NCBI GenBank assembly: GCA_025062375.1
Contig: JANXAG010000020.1
Coordinates: 1-33,900 of the forward strand
Direction of reading: 5' to 3'
DNA length: 33,900 nt
Source: Anaerolineae bacterium
GTDB taxonomy: Bacteria > Chloroflexota > Anaerolineae > SpSt-600
In this document: positions 25,015 through 33,561 of the stretch, piece after piece
How the letters are laid out: each line of letters starts with the position of its first letter
How positions within the stretch are numbered: the stretch's first letter is position 1
Notes under the pieces: model-generated
Told to the model about the DNA's origin: nothing
Database searches by the model: none
Seen by the model: the letters and a program-made list of their open reading frames with translations, nothing else
Program-made: the position numbers and the translations under genes

Positions 25015-26208
25015 ATGGCAGAAGAAGTTGTCATCGTAAGCGGATGCAGAACCCCCATTGGTCGTTTCATGGGTTCCCTCTCTGCCATTCCCGCTCCCAA
25101 GCTCGGGGCTATTGCAATAAAAGAGGCTGTAAGGCGCGCTGGAGTGGACCCTGCCACTATTGATGAGGTTATAATGGGCAATGTGGTTTCGGCCGGGATA
25201 GGGCAAGCTCCTGCCCGTCAGGCTGCTATATTTGCCGGCTTGCCCCCTTCTGTTGGGGCTGTTACTGTGAACAAAGTCTGTGGCTCAGGCCTCAAAGCTG
25301 TTATGATGGCAGCTTCCATGATTAAAGCAGGCGAGGGTGAAATCTACGTGGCGGGGGGCATGGAAAACATGAGCATGGGGCCTTATCTTCTCTTGAAAGC
25401 CCGCCAGGGCTATCGCCTGGGCCACGACCGAGTCCTGGACGCCACCGTCCACGACGGGCTCTGGTGCGCCTTTGAGGACCAACACATGGGCAATGCTGCA
25501 GAATTTATCGCAGAGCAGTTTGGGATAACGCGAGAGGAGCTGGACCGTTACGCTTATGAAAGCCACATGAAAGCAATTGCAGCCATAGATGCAGGTAAAT
25601 TCCGGGAGGAAATCGTTCCCGTAGAAATTTCCCAGCCTAAAGGGCCACCTCTACTTTTTGATACTGATGAAAACCCGCGGCGGGATACTTCTTTGGAGAA
25701 ACTGGCTCAGCTTAAACCTGCCTTCAAGCCCGATGGCATAGTCACGGCTGGGAACTCCCCGGGTATAACCGACGGTGCGGCAGCGGTAGTGATTATGAGT
25801 CGGAAGAAAGCCGATGAACTCGGGATAAAGCCTTTAGCCAGGATAGTGGACTACACATACGCTGCCGTTGAACCCAAATGGCTCTTCATAGCTCCCGTGC
25901 ATGCCATCCGGAGGCTCTTGAAAAAGACTGGCACAACCCTGGCAGATTATGACCTCATTGAACTTAACGAGGCCTTTGCTGCCCAGGTCCTGGCCGATGG
26001 CAAAGCCCTGGCTGAAGAAGGGTGGGACTGGTCAAAGGTTAACGTTAACGGAGGAGCCATAGCTCTTGGCCATCCTATAGGGGCAAGTGGCACTCGCTGC
26101 CTTGTTACTCTCCTTTACGCTCTTAAAGACCGGGGCCTGAAGAGAGGCCTTGTCTCTCTTTGTCTTGGGGGAGGGGAGGCAGTGGCCATGGCCGTAGAAA
26201 TGGTTTAA
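25015..26208 (+). CDS. Acetyl-CoA C-acetyltransferase (thiolase)
   Basis: A 397-residue thiolase that condenses two acetyl-CoA to acetoacetyl-CoA, or runs in the reverse direction in fatty acid breakdown. The nucleophile is C89 in [13 protein letters not shown]353 is in [14 protein letters not shown], and the second active-site cysteine is C383 in LCLGGGEA. Length and motifs fit biosynthetic or degradative acetyl-CoA acetyltransferases, which cannot be told apart here. ATG at 25015 follows AAGGAGG. The earlier in-frame start at 24979 lies in the promoter. It is monocistronic. Confidence 0.93.
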   Translation: MAEEVVIVSGCRTPIGRFMGSLSAIPAPKLGAIAIKEAVRRAGVDPATIDEVIMGNVVSAGIGQAPARQAAIFAGLPPSVGAVTVNKVCGSGLKAVMMAASMIKAGEGEIYVAGGMENMSMGPYLLLKARQGYRLGHDRVLDATVHDGLWCAFEDQHMGNAAEFIAEQFGITREELDRYAYESHMKAIAAIDAGKFREEIVPVEISQPKGPPLLFDTDENPRRDTSLEKLAQLKPAFKPDGIVTAGNSPGITDGAAAVVIMSRKKADELGIKPLARIVDYTYAAVEPKWLFIAPVHAIRRLLKKTGTTLADYDLIELNEAFAAQVLADGKALAEEGWDWSKVNVNGGAIALGHPIGASGTRCLVTLLYALKDRGLKRGLVSLCLGGGEAVAMAVEMV

Positions 26209-26321
26209 GTGGTAGGGCATAAGGACACCTTCAGATCGTGCTGGAAAGGTATTGTTTCACCCACTTGAACACAGATTTCGCTTCGGCATGGGCTCAACCC
26301 GTGGATAGGTTACAGAACAAG

Positions 26322-27137
26322 TCAGATGAAAGCAAGCGCCTCTGGGTCAACCAATTTTCTCAGTTCTTCTTTTGAGCCCTCGGCTTTGGTGGCAACAATC
26401 TGGACGAAAAATTTGGGGGTAAGGCAGTACAGCAATTGAAGCCCTGCTTTCCGGGTAAAAATTATTAGCTCCTGAGGAGTGGCGAAGCGACTGTGATGGA
26501 TCGGGCGAACTTCCCTGCCTTTGTAGTGTTCTATTTCCCAGACAAACCGCGCCCATCCCTCTTCTGTGCTGAGGTTGAGGGCGTCATAAAAAATAAGGCC
26601 GCCAGGTTTCGTAACTCGCCCCATCTCTTTGATATAAGCAAAAATGTCTATCTGGGGAATATGCATGAAAACTGCGTGGCAATATACCCGGTCAAACTCG
26701 TTATCGTTAAAGTCGCGTAAGGAATTATCGCTCAGCACCTTGAGGTTCACATTCTTCAGGTGAGCAGTTCTCTGTTTTGCGATACGTATAATTGAGCTGG
26801 AAATGTCACATCCCCACCATTCGCCACAATGTGGAGCTAACTCGCGACCGATGCGTGCAACGCCACAGCCAACCTCTAAAACCTTATGACTCTGGTTTAT
26901 GCTTAGCCCTTGCACCAATGCTTGAGCAGCTCGTTGTCCACTTTCTCGCAACTCTTCTTCGCTTTTGCTACTATCCATCATTAAATAGGCAACTTTTCGA
27001 TCTTTACCGATGTACTCCCAAACTTCTTTTGGGCTCGCCCACTTGCGGTTTTCCATTCGCCATAATCGGTAAGCAGATATCGGATTTCGCCACCATTTTT
27101 CCTGGAAAAACCTAGTTATTATATCCCGCCCAGGCAC
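26322..27137 (-). CDS. Class I SAM-dependent methyltransferase, solitary
   Basis: Up to 271 residues from a GTG at 27137. Motif I is VLEVGCGVARIG (about 92-103), then the acidic WWGCDIS, then FDRVYCHAVFMHIP and KEMGRVTKPGGLIFYDAL. This is a methyltransferase type 11/25 fold with unknown substrate. The start is uncertain: no ribosome site is clear, and a TATAAT (27145-27140) just upstream of the GTG would, if a real promoter, force a later start such as the ATG at 27056 (244 residues). It stands alone between a convergent thiolase and hflX, with no operon to guide function. Confidence 0.75.
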   Translation of the reverse strand: MPGRDIITRFFQEKWWRNPISAYRLWRMENRKWASPKEVWEYIGKDRKVAYLMMDSSKSEEELRESGQRAAQALVQGLSINQSHKVLEVGCGVARIGRELAPHCGEWWGCDISSSIIRIAKQRTAHLKNVNLKVLSDNSLRDFNDNEFDRVYCHAVFMHIPQIDIFAYIKEMGRVTKPGGLIFYDALNLSTEEGWARFVWEIEHYKGREVRPIHHSRFATPQELIIFTRKAGLQLLYCLTPKFFVQIVATKAEGSKEELRKLVDPEALAFI

Positions 27138-27192
27138 AAATTATACCCTCGCAGAAAACTGAAAATAGCCGTACCCCCACAGTGGAGGGATT

Positions 27193-28518
27193 TTACTTAA
27201 CCTTTTCAAGTTTTCCCATCAGATCGGGAGGCACGTAGCCGCGGATGTAAACTCCGCTGTCGCGGGGTTCTTCGCTTTCCACAATTCCCCATTGCCGGAA
27301 GAGGCTGAGAAGGTAGCTCTGGGTGTAAGGGATAAAGAGTTCCACCCATTCATACCTTCTCCGCAGAATTTCCTCCACCTTTCCCATGAGCCTATCAAGG
27401 CCTATTTTCTTCAGGGCTGAGATAGGAACTACGTTGGGGAAGTAGGAGGCGAGTGCTTCCACTTTGCCCGGGTCCTCAAGTTTGTCAATCTTATTTAGCG
27501 CGGTAATTATCGGCTTAGTATTAGCCCCAAGCTCGTGAAGTATATCCCATACCGTCCGGCTCTGGTTGAGGGCGTGAGGGCTAGTTATATCAACCACGTG
27601 GATTATTATGTCTGCATCCAGAACTTCCTCCAGAGTAGCCCGGAAGGCAGCTAAAAGTTGCGGCGGTAGTTTTTGGATAAACCCTACTGTGTCGGTAACC
27701 AGCACCTCCTTGCCGCTGGGGAGTTTAACCCTTCTGGTGGTAGGATCGAGAGTGGCAAAGAGCTTGTCTTCTACCAGGACATCGGCGTTGGCCAGGGCGT
27801 TGAGGAGGGTAGATTTGCCTGCGTTGGTGTAGCCAACTATGGCCACTATCGGTATTCCTGTGCTTTTCCTCCTATGCCGGTAAAGGTGACGGTGAGTCTT
27901 TATGTGTTCCAGTTCTTCTTTGAGGTGAGCGATCCTCTCCTTTATGCGGCGTCTGTCCATTTCCAGCTGAGTTTCACCGGGACCTCTAAGGCCAACACCA
28001 GTGCTTCCGCCCCCGGGTCCCCTCATAGTGCTGCGACCACCAGCTGGCCCACCAACCTGCCTTGAAAGGTGGGTCCAGTAACGGGTAAGACGAGGGAGGC
28101 GGTACTGGTACTGGGCCAGTTCCACCTGGATTCGTCCCTCGTGGGTTTTGGCATGCTGCGCAAAGATGTCAAGGATGAGAACGGTCCGGTCTATTATTTT
28201 GACCTTGAGAGCCTTTTCCAGCTCCCGCTGCTGGCGAGGGGAGAGTTCATCGTCAAAGATGATAAGGTTGCATCCCAGGGCTTCCTTCATAGCCTTGAGC
28301 TCCTCCACCTTGCCCGAACCGATAAAGGTGGCAGGATTTATCCGGTCAAGTTTCTGGTAAGTTTGTCCCACCACCCGTACTCCAGCAGTCCAGGCAAGCT
28401 GAGCGAGCTCCGCCAGAGAGTCCTCTATGGACCACCTGGAAGGTTTACCTTTGATTTCAACTCCTACCAGAATGGCCCTTTCCTCTTCCTGGTTGGTGGC
28501 TATAAGCCTCTTACTCAT
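27193..28518 (-). CDS. hflX: GTPase HflX
   Basis: A 441-residue ribosome-associated GTPase that splits stalled or heat-damaged ribosomes. It has the N-terminal HflX domain (about 20-190) with GSGKVEELK and the glycine-rich GGGSTGVGLRGPGETQLE linker, a helical segment, then the G domain with P-loop GYTNAGKS (229-236), switch region FATLDPTTR, DTVGFIQ and NKID. A ~70-residue C-terminal domain follows. ATG overlaps the stop of the kinase-HAD gene by 4 bases. Confidence 0.95.
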   Translation of the reverse strand: MSKRLIATNQEEERAILVGVEIKGKPSRWSIEDSLAELAQLAWTAGVRVVGQTYQKLDRINPATFIGSGKVEELKAMKEALGCNLIIFDDELSPRQQRELEKALKVKIIDRTVLILDIFAQHAKTHEGRIQVELAQYQYRLPRLTRYWTHLSRQVGGPAGGRSTMRGPGGGSTGVGLRGPGETQLEMDRRRIKERIAHLKEELEHIKTHRHLYRHRRKSTGIPIVAIVGYTNAGKSTLLNALANADVLVEDKLFATLDPTTRRVKLPSGKEVLVTDTVGFIQKLPPQLLAAFRATLEEVLDADIIIHVVDITSPHALNQSRTVWDILHELGANTKPIITALNKIDKLEDPGKVEALASYFPNVVPISALKKIGLDRLMGKVEEILRRRYEWVELFIPYTQSYLLSLFRQWGIVESEEPRDSGVYIRGYVPPDLMGKLEKVK

Positions 28519-30449
28519 GAACTACCCTTCTCCAGCAAACTCTCAAGGATTTCCGGCGTCAACACCATAAGGCTTTCTACGATGAGGTCTGCCTCTCTGA
28601 GCTCCTCCTGGGGTCTAGTGGTAGTCAAAGCTACCGCTTTCATTCCGGCTGATTTTGCGGCCTGAATCCCTGCCGGTGAATCTTCTATCACGATGCAATT
28701 CTGAGGCTGAGCCATGCATTTTTCGGCTGCCTTGAGGAAGATTTCGGGGTCAGGCTTGCCGAATTCCACGTCCTCTTCAGTTACGAGAGCCACTATTTCA
28801 TGCTCAAGCTTAAGGGTCTTAAGGATGAGGGAAGCGTTAGGTTTGGAAGTAGAGGTGGCCACAGCGATGCGGAACCGCTTCGCTTTAAGGTCCTGGATAA
28901 GCCTCAAAAGGCCTGGCATAGGGGTAAGGTGCCTATAGACAAGTTCCCGGTAGATGGCATCTTTACGCCGGCCAATCTCTTCCACCTGTTCGGATGTAAA
29001 CTTAGAGCCATAGAGGGTGCGAATTATCTCCTGATTCCGCATCCCGAAGGTAGAACGAAATTGTTCGTAACTCATCTCAAGGCCAAACTCGGCCAGAGCT
29101 TTCTGCCAGGCTTGAAAATGGTAAGGAGCCGTATCCACCATAACACCGTCCAGGTCAAAGATAACAGCCCTCACAGGCAATTTTAACTGATGGATGTAAA
29201 CGGACCTGGGAGGCTGGGCTTTAACGGGCAGAAGGACGTGAAAGGAGCTTCCTGGGAGGCGTTTTTCGTCGTACCCGGGGCTTTCAGCCCAGATTTTCCC
29301 GCCATGAGCCTCCACTATTCCTCTGGCAATGGTCAATCCGAGGCCAGGTCCCGCCCCCTTGAAATCAGTCTTACTGGTGCTATGGTGCTTGAAATCTTCA
29401 ACTCTGTAGAACTTGTCAAAGATGCGCTCAAGCTTATCGGGAGGGATTCCTATGCCCGTATCTTTAACGGTTATGTGGACGAAATCCGTCTCGCCTCTGA
29501 TAAGTTGCCCGGTAACGGTTATAGAGCCGCCGTCGGGGGTGTATTTTATAGCGTTGCTGAGGAGGTTGTAGAAAACCTGCCGCAAACGTTGGGGATCCCC
29601 TTCCACCAGCGGCAGTTCCTCTAACCCGGATAAAGAAAGGTTCAGACGCCTGTTCTGAAGGGCGGGCTGAAATTCAATCAAAAGGGACTGGAAGATTTGG
29701 GACATAGGCACTGGTTGAAGGCTAAGGGTCAAGACTTCAGCATCAATGTAGGAGACATCAATGAGGTCCCGAATTATGGATTCAAGCCTGGCTATCCCTT
29801 TGTTTAATCCCTGGAGGATGGATTGGAGACGGCTTTTATCGGGGAAATCTTCTGCCGCCAGCATCCCCACATAGCCCTGGACAAGGGTTAAGGGGGTGCG
29901 GAGCTCGTGAGCGGCAATTCGGATAAAATCGGATTTGGCCTTGTCTATGCGTTCCAGCTCTTCTTTAGCTCGCTGGAGTTCCTGGGTTCTCTCCCTCACT
30001 TTTTGCTCCAGACTCCTGTTGAGCCTCTTGATGAAGGCGAAACTTTCATCGGTAAAGGTGCTGGTCATTTTTAAAATCATGCGATCAAAGAGCTCCTCGG
30101 CCTTTTGGATGTACTCCAGCGCCTGAAGAGAAGGAAACTCCTTGGTTATTTCCTCCCAACAAGTTCTCTTCAATTCTGTAGCGATAACCAGGACTTCCCG
30201 GAGGTTATATTCTCGCTTGAGGCGGTCTTTGACCAGCTGTTCCAGGATAGCCTCAAGTGGGGAAACATCGCCCGTATCCAGGGCGGAAATAAAAGCATCA
30301 TATAAAGCTTCCAGGTGACGCGCTCCCAGTTCTTTTGTTGGAAGAAGGGAATCAGTTCCGGGACTTGCCTTCCTAACAGCCCTTATCCATTTGACCATTA
30401 CTAAATCCTTGCGGTCTCTAAGCCAGCAAGCCAGCTCCCTGGAAGCCAT
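28515..30449 (-). CDS. Histidine kinase fused to HAD-family phosphatase
   Basis: A 644-residue hybrid. Residues about 1-130 resemble an RsbRD-type helical sensor region, and 140-170 is a coiled coil. HisKA follows with phosphoacceptor H181 (AAHELRTPL), then HATPase_c with N299 (NLLSNAIKYTP), D330 (KDTGIGI) and GAGPGLGL (365-372). A ~13-residue linker leads into a complete HAD subfamily IA domain (424-640) with nucleophile D432 and D434 (FDLDGVMVDT), S533 (ATSTSK), K565 (GKPDP) and D590 (IEDS), closest to beta-phosphoglucomutase-like phosphatases. No stop codon or ribosome site separates the halves. No transmembrane helix is present, so it is cytoplasmic. The HAD substrate is unknown. Confidence 0.88.
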   Translation of the reverse strand: MASRELACWLRDRKDLVMVKWIRAVRKASPGTDSLLPTKELGARHLEALYDAFISALDTGDVSPLEAILEQLVKDRLKREYNLREVLVIATELKRTCWEEITKEFPSLQALEYIQKAEELFDRMILKMTSTFTDESFAFIKRLNRSLEQKVRERTQELQRAKEELERIDKAKSDFIRIAAHELRTPLTLVQGYVGMLAAEDFPDKSRLQSILQGLNKGIARLESIIRDLIDVSYIDAEVLTLSLQPVPMSQIFQSLLIEFQPALQNRRLNLSLSGLEELPLVEGDPQRLRQVFYNLLSNAIKYTPDGGSITVTGQLIRGETDFVHITVKDTGIGIPPDKLERIFDKFYRVEDFKHHSTSKTDFKGAGPGLGLTIARGIVEAHGGKIWAESPGYDEKRLPGSSFHVLLPVKAQPPRSVYIHQLKLPVRAVIFDLDGVMVDTAPYHFQAWQKALAEFGLEMSYEQFRSTFGMRNQEIIRTLYGSKFTSEQVEEIGRRKDAIYRELVYRHLTPMPGLLRLIQDLKAKRFRIAVATSTSKPNASLILKTLKLEHEIVALVTEEDVEFGKPDPEIFLKAAEKCMAQPQNCIVIEDSPAGIQAAKSAGMKAVALTTTRPQEELREADLIVESLMVLTPEILESLLEKGSS

Positions 30450-30461
30450 CTTCTTCCTCTT

Positions 30462-31235
30462 TCAATCGTAAAACCCACGCCAATCGTTCCAGCGAACTTT
30501 GATGATATCCATCAGCATCCGGAAAGAGTCCTTAAAGGGGTTTACCTTTGTGTTCTCACCGTAATACCACACCACAGGCACCTCTTTAACCTTATAGCCC
30601 CTCTTGTGGGCGAGGAGGAGGATTTCCACATCAAAGGCTGTGACAGCCCCACCCTTTATTTCCACCGCATCATCCCCGTAAAGCCTCACACGTCGGAAGA
30701 GGTCATGGCCTGCTTCGCGGCGGAAGCCTTTGAACCCGCATTGAGTATCCTGATAATGGCCCACCACGAGGAGCCTGACCAGTAAGTTGAAAATTCTGCC
30801 CATAAGGTGGCGATGCCATGGTTCTCCGTAACGGCGAGCCCCAAGGCCCTCCCTTGAGCCTATGGCCACATCGTAACCTTCTTGCAGAGGGTTAAGTAAC
30901 TTGGGCAGTTCTTCTATTGGGGTGGCCAGGTCAGCATCTGAAAAAACAATAAACCGGCCGCGGGAAGCTAAGACACCGCTCCTCACAGCATAACCTTTGC
31001 CCCGATGAGTGTTACGAATAAGATGTAAATTAGGGGTACGGCGCTGGAAGCTCTCTACCACCGAAGCAGTTCCGTCCTCGCTCCCGTCATCTACGACGAT
31101 AATTTCCCAGGAATAATCTTGTTTTCCAAAATAATCCAGCACCCTTTCCAAGGTGCGGGGAAGTCTTTTTTCTTCGTTATAAGCTGGAATCACAAAGCTC
31201 AGGAAAATTTCCTCGGCCGTGGCTGCCCTCCTCAC
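30462..31235 (-). CDS. GT2 glycosyltransferase, polyprenyl-phosphate sugar transferase type
   Basis: 257 residues from the GTG at 31235. GT-A fold with FVIPAYNEEKRLP (about 14-26), VVDDGSEDGT (47-56) and the metal-binding DAD (100-102) in FSDADLATP. The CGFKGFRREAG segment and absence of C-terminal membrane helices fit dolichyl-phosphate glucosyl/mannosyltransferase-like enzymes that load a sugar onto a lipid carrier. The product could feed GT-C enzymes such as those elsewhere in the window. The frame is open to an ATG at 31373, but a strong promoter lies inside that extension and AGGGGA is correctly placed for the GTG, so the shorter form is preferred. Confidence 0.85.
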   Translation of the reverse strand: MRRAATAEEIFLSFVIPAYNEEKRLPRTLERVLDYFGKQDYSWEIIVVDDGSEDGTASVVESFQRRTPNLHLIRNTHRGKGYAVRSGVLASRGRFIVFSDADLATPIEELPKLLNPLQEGYDVAIGSREGLGARRYGEPWHRHLMGRIFNLLVRLLVVGHYQDTQCGFKGFRREAGHDLFRRVRLYGDDAVEIKGGAVTAFDVEILLLAHKRGYKVKEVPVVWYYGENTKVNPFKDSFRMLMDIIKVRWNDWRGFYD

Positions 31236-31254
31236 TGAGTTTTCCCCTTTATGC

Positions 31255-31283
31255 TTTATACTCCTTGAAGCCAATTTTGTCAA
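31255..31283 (-). promoter_or_regulatory. Promoter of the GT2-kinase/HAD-hflX operon
   Basis: Minus strand perfect -35 TTGACA (31283-31278), a 17-base spacer and -10 TATAAA (31260-31255). Transcription should start near 31248, 13 bases before the GTG, with AGGGGA as the ribosome site. Confidence 0.8.
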
Positions 31284-31313
31284 TTTAACGCCGTTCTTGC
31301 GCCGGGAGGTTAG

Positions 31314-31852
31314 ATTAACCCTGAGGCTGTTGAAAGCCTTATTCTTTCTCTGTGGGTCTTTAAGCAAATCCATCGTCTTTCCTGGCGTAAGTTAAAAGCA
31401 ATAGCCAGGCAGTTGATACTAAAGGTGCCTGACTTCTCTACCCTGCATTATCGGATAAAATTCAATGCTTGGCTTGCTCAGCAAATCCTTGCCGGTGAAT
31501 CTTTGGAGATTCCCTTTCCCTGTCTGATGGCGCCGAGGTAGTAATATTGATTGAGGCATCCCTTGGACCACCCTATTCGGATGAGCGGGTTTTATTCTTG
31601 AAATGGCTGAAGAAAAGGGAGATATGGGGCGAATTGGTGCATAGTTCAGGTTGGCAGGCAGTAGTGGCAGTTCATGAGAATTTCTAAAGCTGTGGGCTCA
31701 AGATTTATCGGCAGCGCTTTCTGGTGGAATCATGGATAGGTTCTAAATATGGCTTTAAGAGCTGTATGGGGGCGCTTAGTAGTGTGAAATCTGGGCATTC
31801 TCTTTTGGTGATTCCAGACCAACTAATCCCCCCTTTAGAACAGCCTCGTTAA
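31314..31852 (+). pseudogene. Degraded DDE transposase (IS5-like) remnant
   Basis: Two open stretches in different frames read as transposase pieces. Bases 31314-31541 give SLWVFKQIHRLSWRKLKAIA followed by VPDFSTLHYRIK, the N-terminal style of IS5-type transposases (reads as LSYRE..VPDYTT in relatives). From 31538 the frame shifts by one. After an in-frame TAA at 31685, the piece YRQRFLVESWIGSKYGFKS looks like the C-terminal YRxRxxxE segment, ending at TAA 31850-31852. The core between them is shortened, so it is inactive. The remnant runs up against the glycosyltransferase promoter. Family assignment is by eye. Confidence 0.65.
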
Positions 31853-31855
31853 TTC

Positions 31856-31884
31856 TTGACATTTGTAGATGTTTATGTTACCTT
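31856..31884 (+). promoter_or_regulatory. Promoter-like sequence ahead of the tnpB remnant
   Basis: Perfect -35 TTGACA (31856-31861), a 17-base spacer and a weak -10 TACCTT (31879-31884), eight bases before the ATG at 31892 of the broken tnpB. Confidence 0.45.
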
Positions 31885-31891
31885 AAGGGCC

Positions 31892-32484
31892 ATGAAGTTA
31901 TCTCTGCGGGCTAAGAAAACGGGGATTAGTTTTGCCCAATGCCCGACAATCGCCCATCGGGACGATATTGGTTCTTGAGGATGAAAACGCGCAGAAGAAA
32001 CCATGAAGGGTGGCAAGCGTGTCCTTTTGTGGAGATAGTCCAGAAGGAAGGAAAATGGTATGTGAAGCTGAGCTTTAAGAAGGTGGTGGAACTCCGAGAG
32101 GAGCTGCCAAAAGGTATAGACATAGGCTATAGGAAGCTCATAGCTACTTCAGATGGAAAACACATAAAGGAGTTTGTAGAGAAGGAGATAGACAAGAAAA
32201 GGCAAGGGTCTAAGAACTTCAGGCAAAAGAAGCACGATCTGAAAAGGGTCGTGGATGGGGCGTTCAGTAATGGGGATGTTTTCAGGTGCCTGCAATGTGG
32301 ATACGCGGAAGATGTGGACATTATAGGTGCGAGGAACATCCTCAAGCGGTTTATAGAGAAGCCTATAGTCCCTTTATACCTGTGAAACCTGTTCCCATAG
32401 CAATGTGAATAAATGTCTATGGGAATGGGAACTACAACTGCAGGCAAAGGAGCCATTAAAGGGTTCAGTTCTGAGGTTATGTGA
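31892..32484 (+). pseudogene. tnpB: Broken IS200/IS605-family tnpB
   Basis: From 31939 an open frame gives EIVQKEGKWYVKLSFKK, then GIDIGYRKLIATSDG (RuvC I with its catalytic D), and later FRCLQCGYAEDVDIIGARNIL (second half of the zinc finger plus the RuvC III aspartate). Between them only ~45 residues remain, so the RuvC II glutamate region and the first CxxC are missing. After the TGA at 32383, three further stops interrupt the same frame. Yet the tail GFSSEVM still reads in frame to a TGA at 32482-32484, showing decay by point mutation and internal deletion. The N-terminus is also frameshifted after the ATG at 31892. It cannot encode an active RNA-guided nuclease. Confidence 0.82.
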
Positions 32485-32631
32485 GCCGAAGGGGAGAATT
32501 GACGCCGTACCCACGGATGACGGAAGAATTGCCCGATAAAGGGCAGGCTCCCATACAATGGCTTGAGATTCGCCGGCAAAGGGCTCAATTTGTTAACATA
32601 TTCCAAATGGTCATAGGCTGAAGGAGGAAAC
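32391..32631 (+). other. Intergenic remainder of the tnpB element
   Basis: A hairpin TTCCCATAG (32392-32400) / CTATGGGAA (32417-32425) lies in the decayed tnpB tail. The ~145 bases after 32484 have GC-rich stem-like pieces (for example TTGCCCGATAAAGGGCA at 32529-32545) and could be what is left of the element's right end and guide RNA. I see no gene in it. AGGAGG before the next ATG is the ribosome site of the iron protein. Confidence 0.3.
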
Positions 32632-33519
32632 ATGAAGGAAGGTCAAATCCCGTTGACTTCTGAGCAAAGAGAAATCTTGCTGGCTTACCAGCGAGATGAG
32701 TTGACCGAACACCACATTTATACCCGGCTGGCACGGACAATTCGCTCGCCGGAGAATCAGGCGATTTTGGAGCGCATTGCCGCAGACGAGCTGCGCCATT
32801 CCCGCCAGTGGCAATCGTTCACCGGACAGGAAGTCCATCCCGATTGGCTCAAGGTCTGGTTCTACACGCTGGTCGGCCGTATCCTGGGTTTTACCTTTGC
32901 TGTCAAGCTAATGGAGCGAGGGGAAGAAGGAGCGCAGGAAAACTATTCTCGTATAGAAGACGTCATTCCCGACGCCGCAGCCATTGCTCAGGAGGAGAAA
33001 GCACACGAAGAAGCTTTGCTGGGGATGCTGGATGAGGAACGGCTCCGTTATACTGGCTCTATTATCCTGGGCCTGAACGATGCGCTGGTGGAGCTGACGG
33101 GCGCACTGGCGGGGCTGACTTTTGCGCTCCAGAATACCAGTCTGGTAGCAATGACAGGTGCTATTACAGGCATAGCCGCTGCCCTTTCCATGGGAGCTTC
33201 CGAGTATCTCTCAACAAAAGCAGAAGGGGGTGGACGGAACCCATTGCGGGCGTCTTTATATACCGGTGTTGCCTATATTTTTACTGTACTGGCTCTCATC
33301 ATGCCATATCTGGTGATGAAAAATCCGTATCTCTGTCTGGCAACCGCACTGGTGATAGCTGTGCTCATTATCGCCTTTTTCAATTACTACATTTCTGTGG
33401 CCCGTGATCTTCCGTTCCGGCGGCGGTTCCTTGAGATGGCCGGATTGAGCTTGGCTGTGGCAGCGATTAGTTTTGGCATTGGAATACTGATGCGAGCGGT
33501 GTTTGGAGTTGAGATATAA
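32632..33519 (+). CDS. Ferritin-like/VIT1 fusion membrane protein (MbfA type)
   Basis: A 295-residue protein. Residues 1-135 are a ferritin/rubrerythrin-like four-helix domain with metal ligands visible as E23, E53 and H56 (DELRH), and E122, H125 and E126 (EEKAHEE). Residues 140-295 are a VIT1/CCC1-type membrane domain with five helices, including GLNDALVELTGALAGL and the SMGASEYLSTKAE motif after the second helix. Membrane-bound ferritin MbfA has this layout and exports iron, protecting against peroxide. ATG follows AGGAGG. It lies alone between insertion-sequence remains and the tandem repeats, so it may be in a variable region. Confidence 0.9.
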   Translation: MKEGQIPLTSEQREILLAYQRDELTEHHIYTRLARTIRSPENQAILERIAADELRHSRQWQSFTGQEVHPDWLKVWFYTLVGRILGFTFAVKLMERGEEGAQENYSRIEDVIPDAAAIAQEEKAHEEALLGMLDEERLRYTGSIILGLNDALVELTGALAGLTFALQNTSLVAMTGAITGIAAALSMGASEYLSTKAEGGGRNPLRASLYTGVAYIFTVLALIMPYLVMKNPYLCLATALVIAVLIIAFFNYYISVARDLPFRRRFLEMAGLSLAVAAISFGIGILMRAVFGVEI

Positions 33520-33561
33520 ATCGCAGGTAGTAAACGGCTGGATCAAGGGGAGACCGCTTTA

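Noticed and set aside
27118-27145. Two TATAAT-like sequences as promoters for the solitary methyltransferase
   Set aside because: Neither has a convincing -35, and both sit at or inside the predicted coding start. Kept only as a caution on the start codon.
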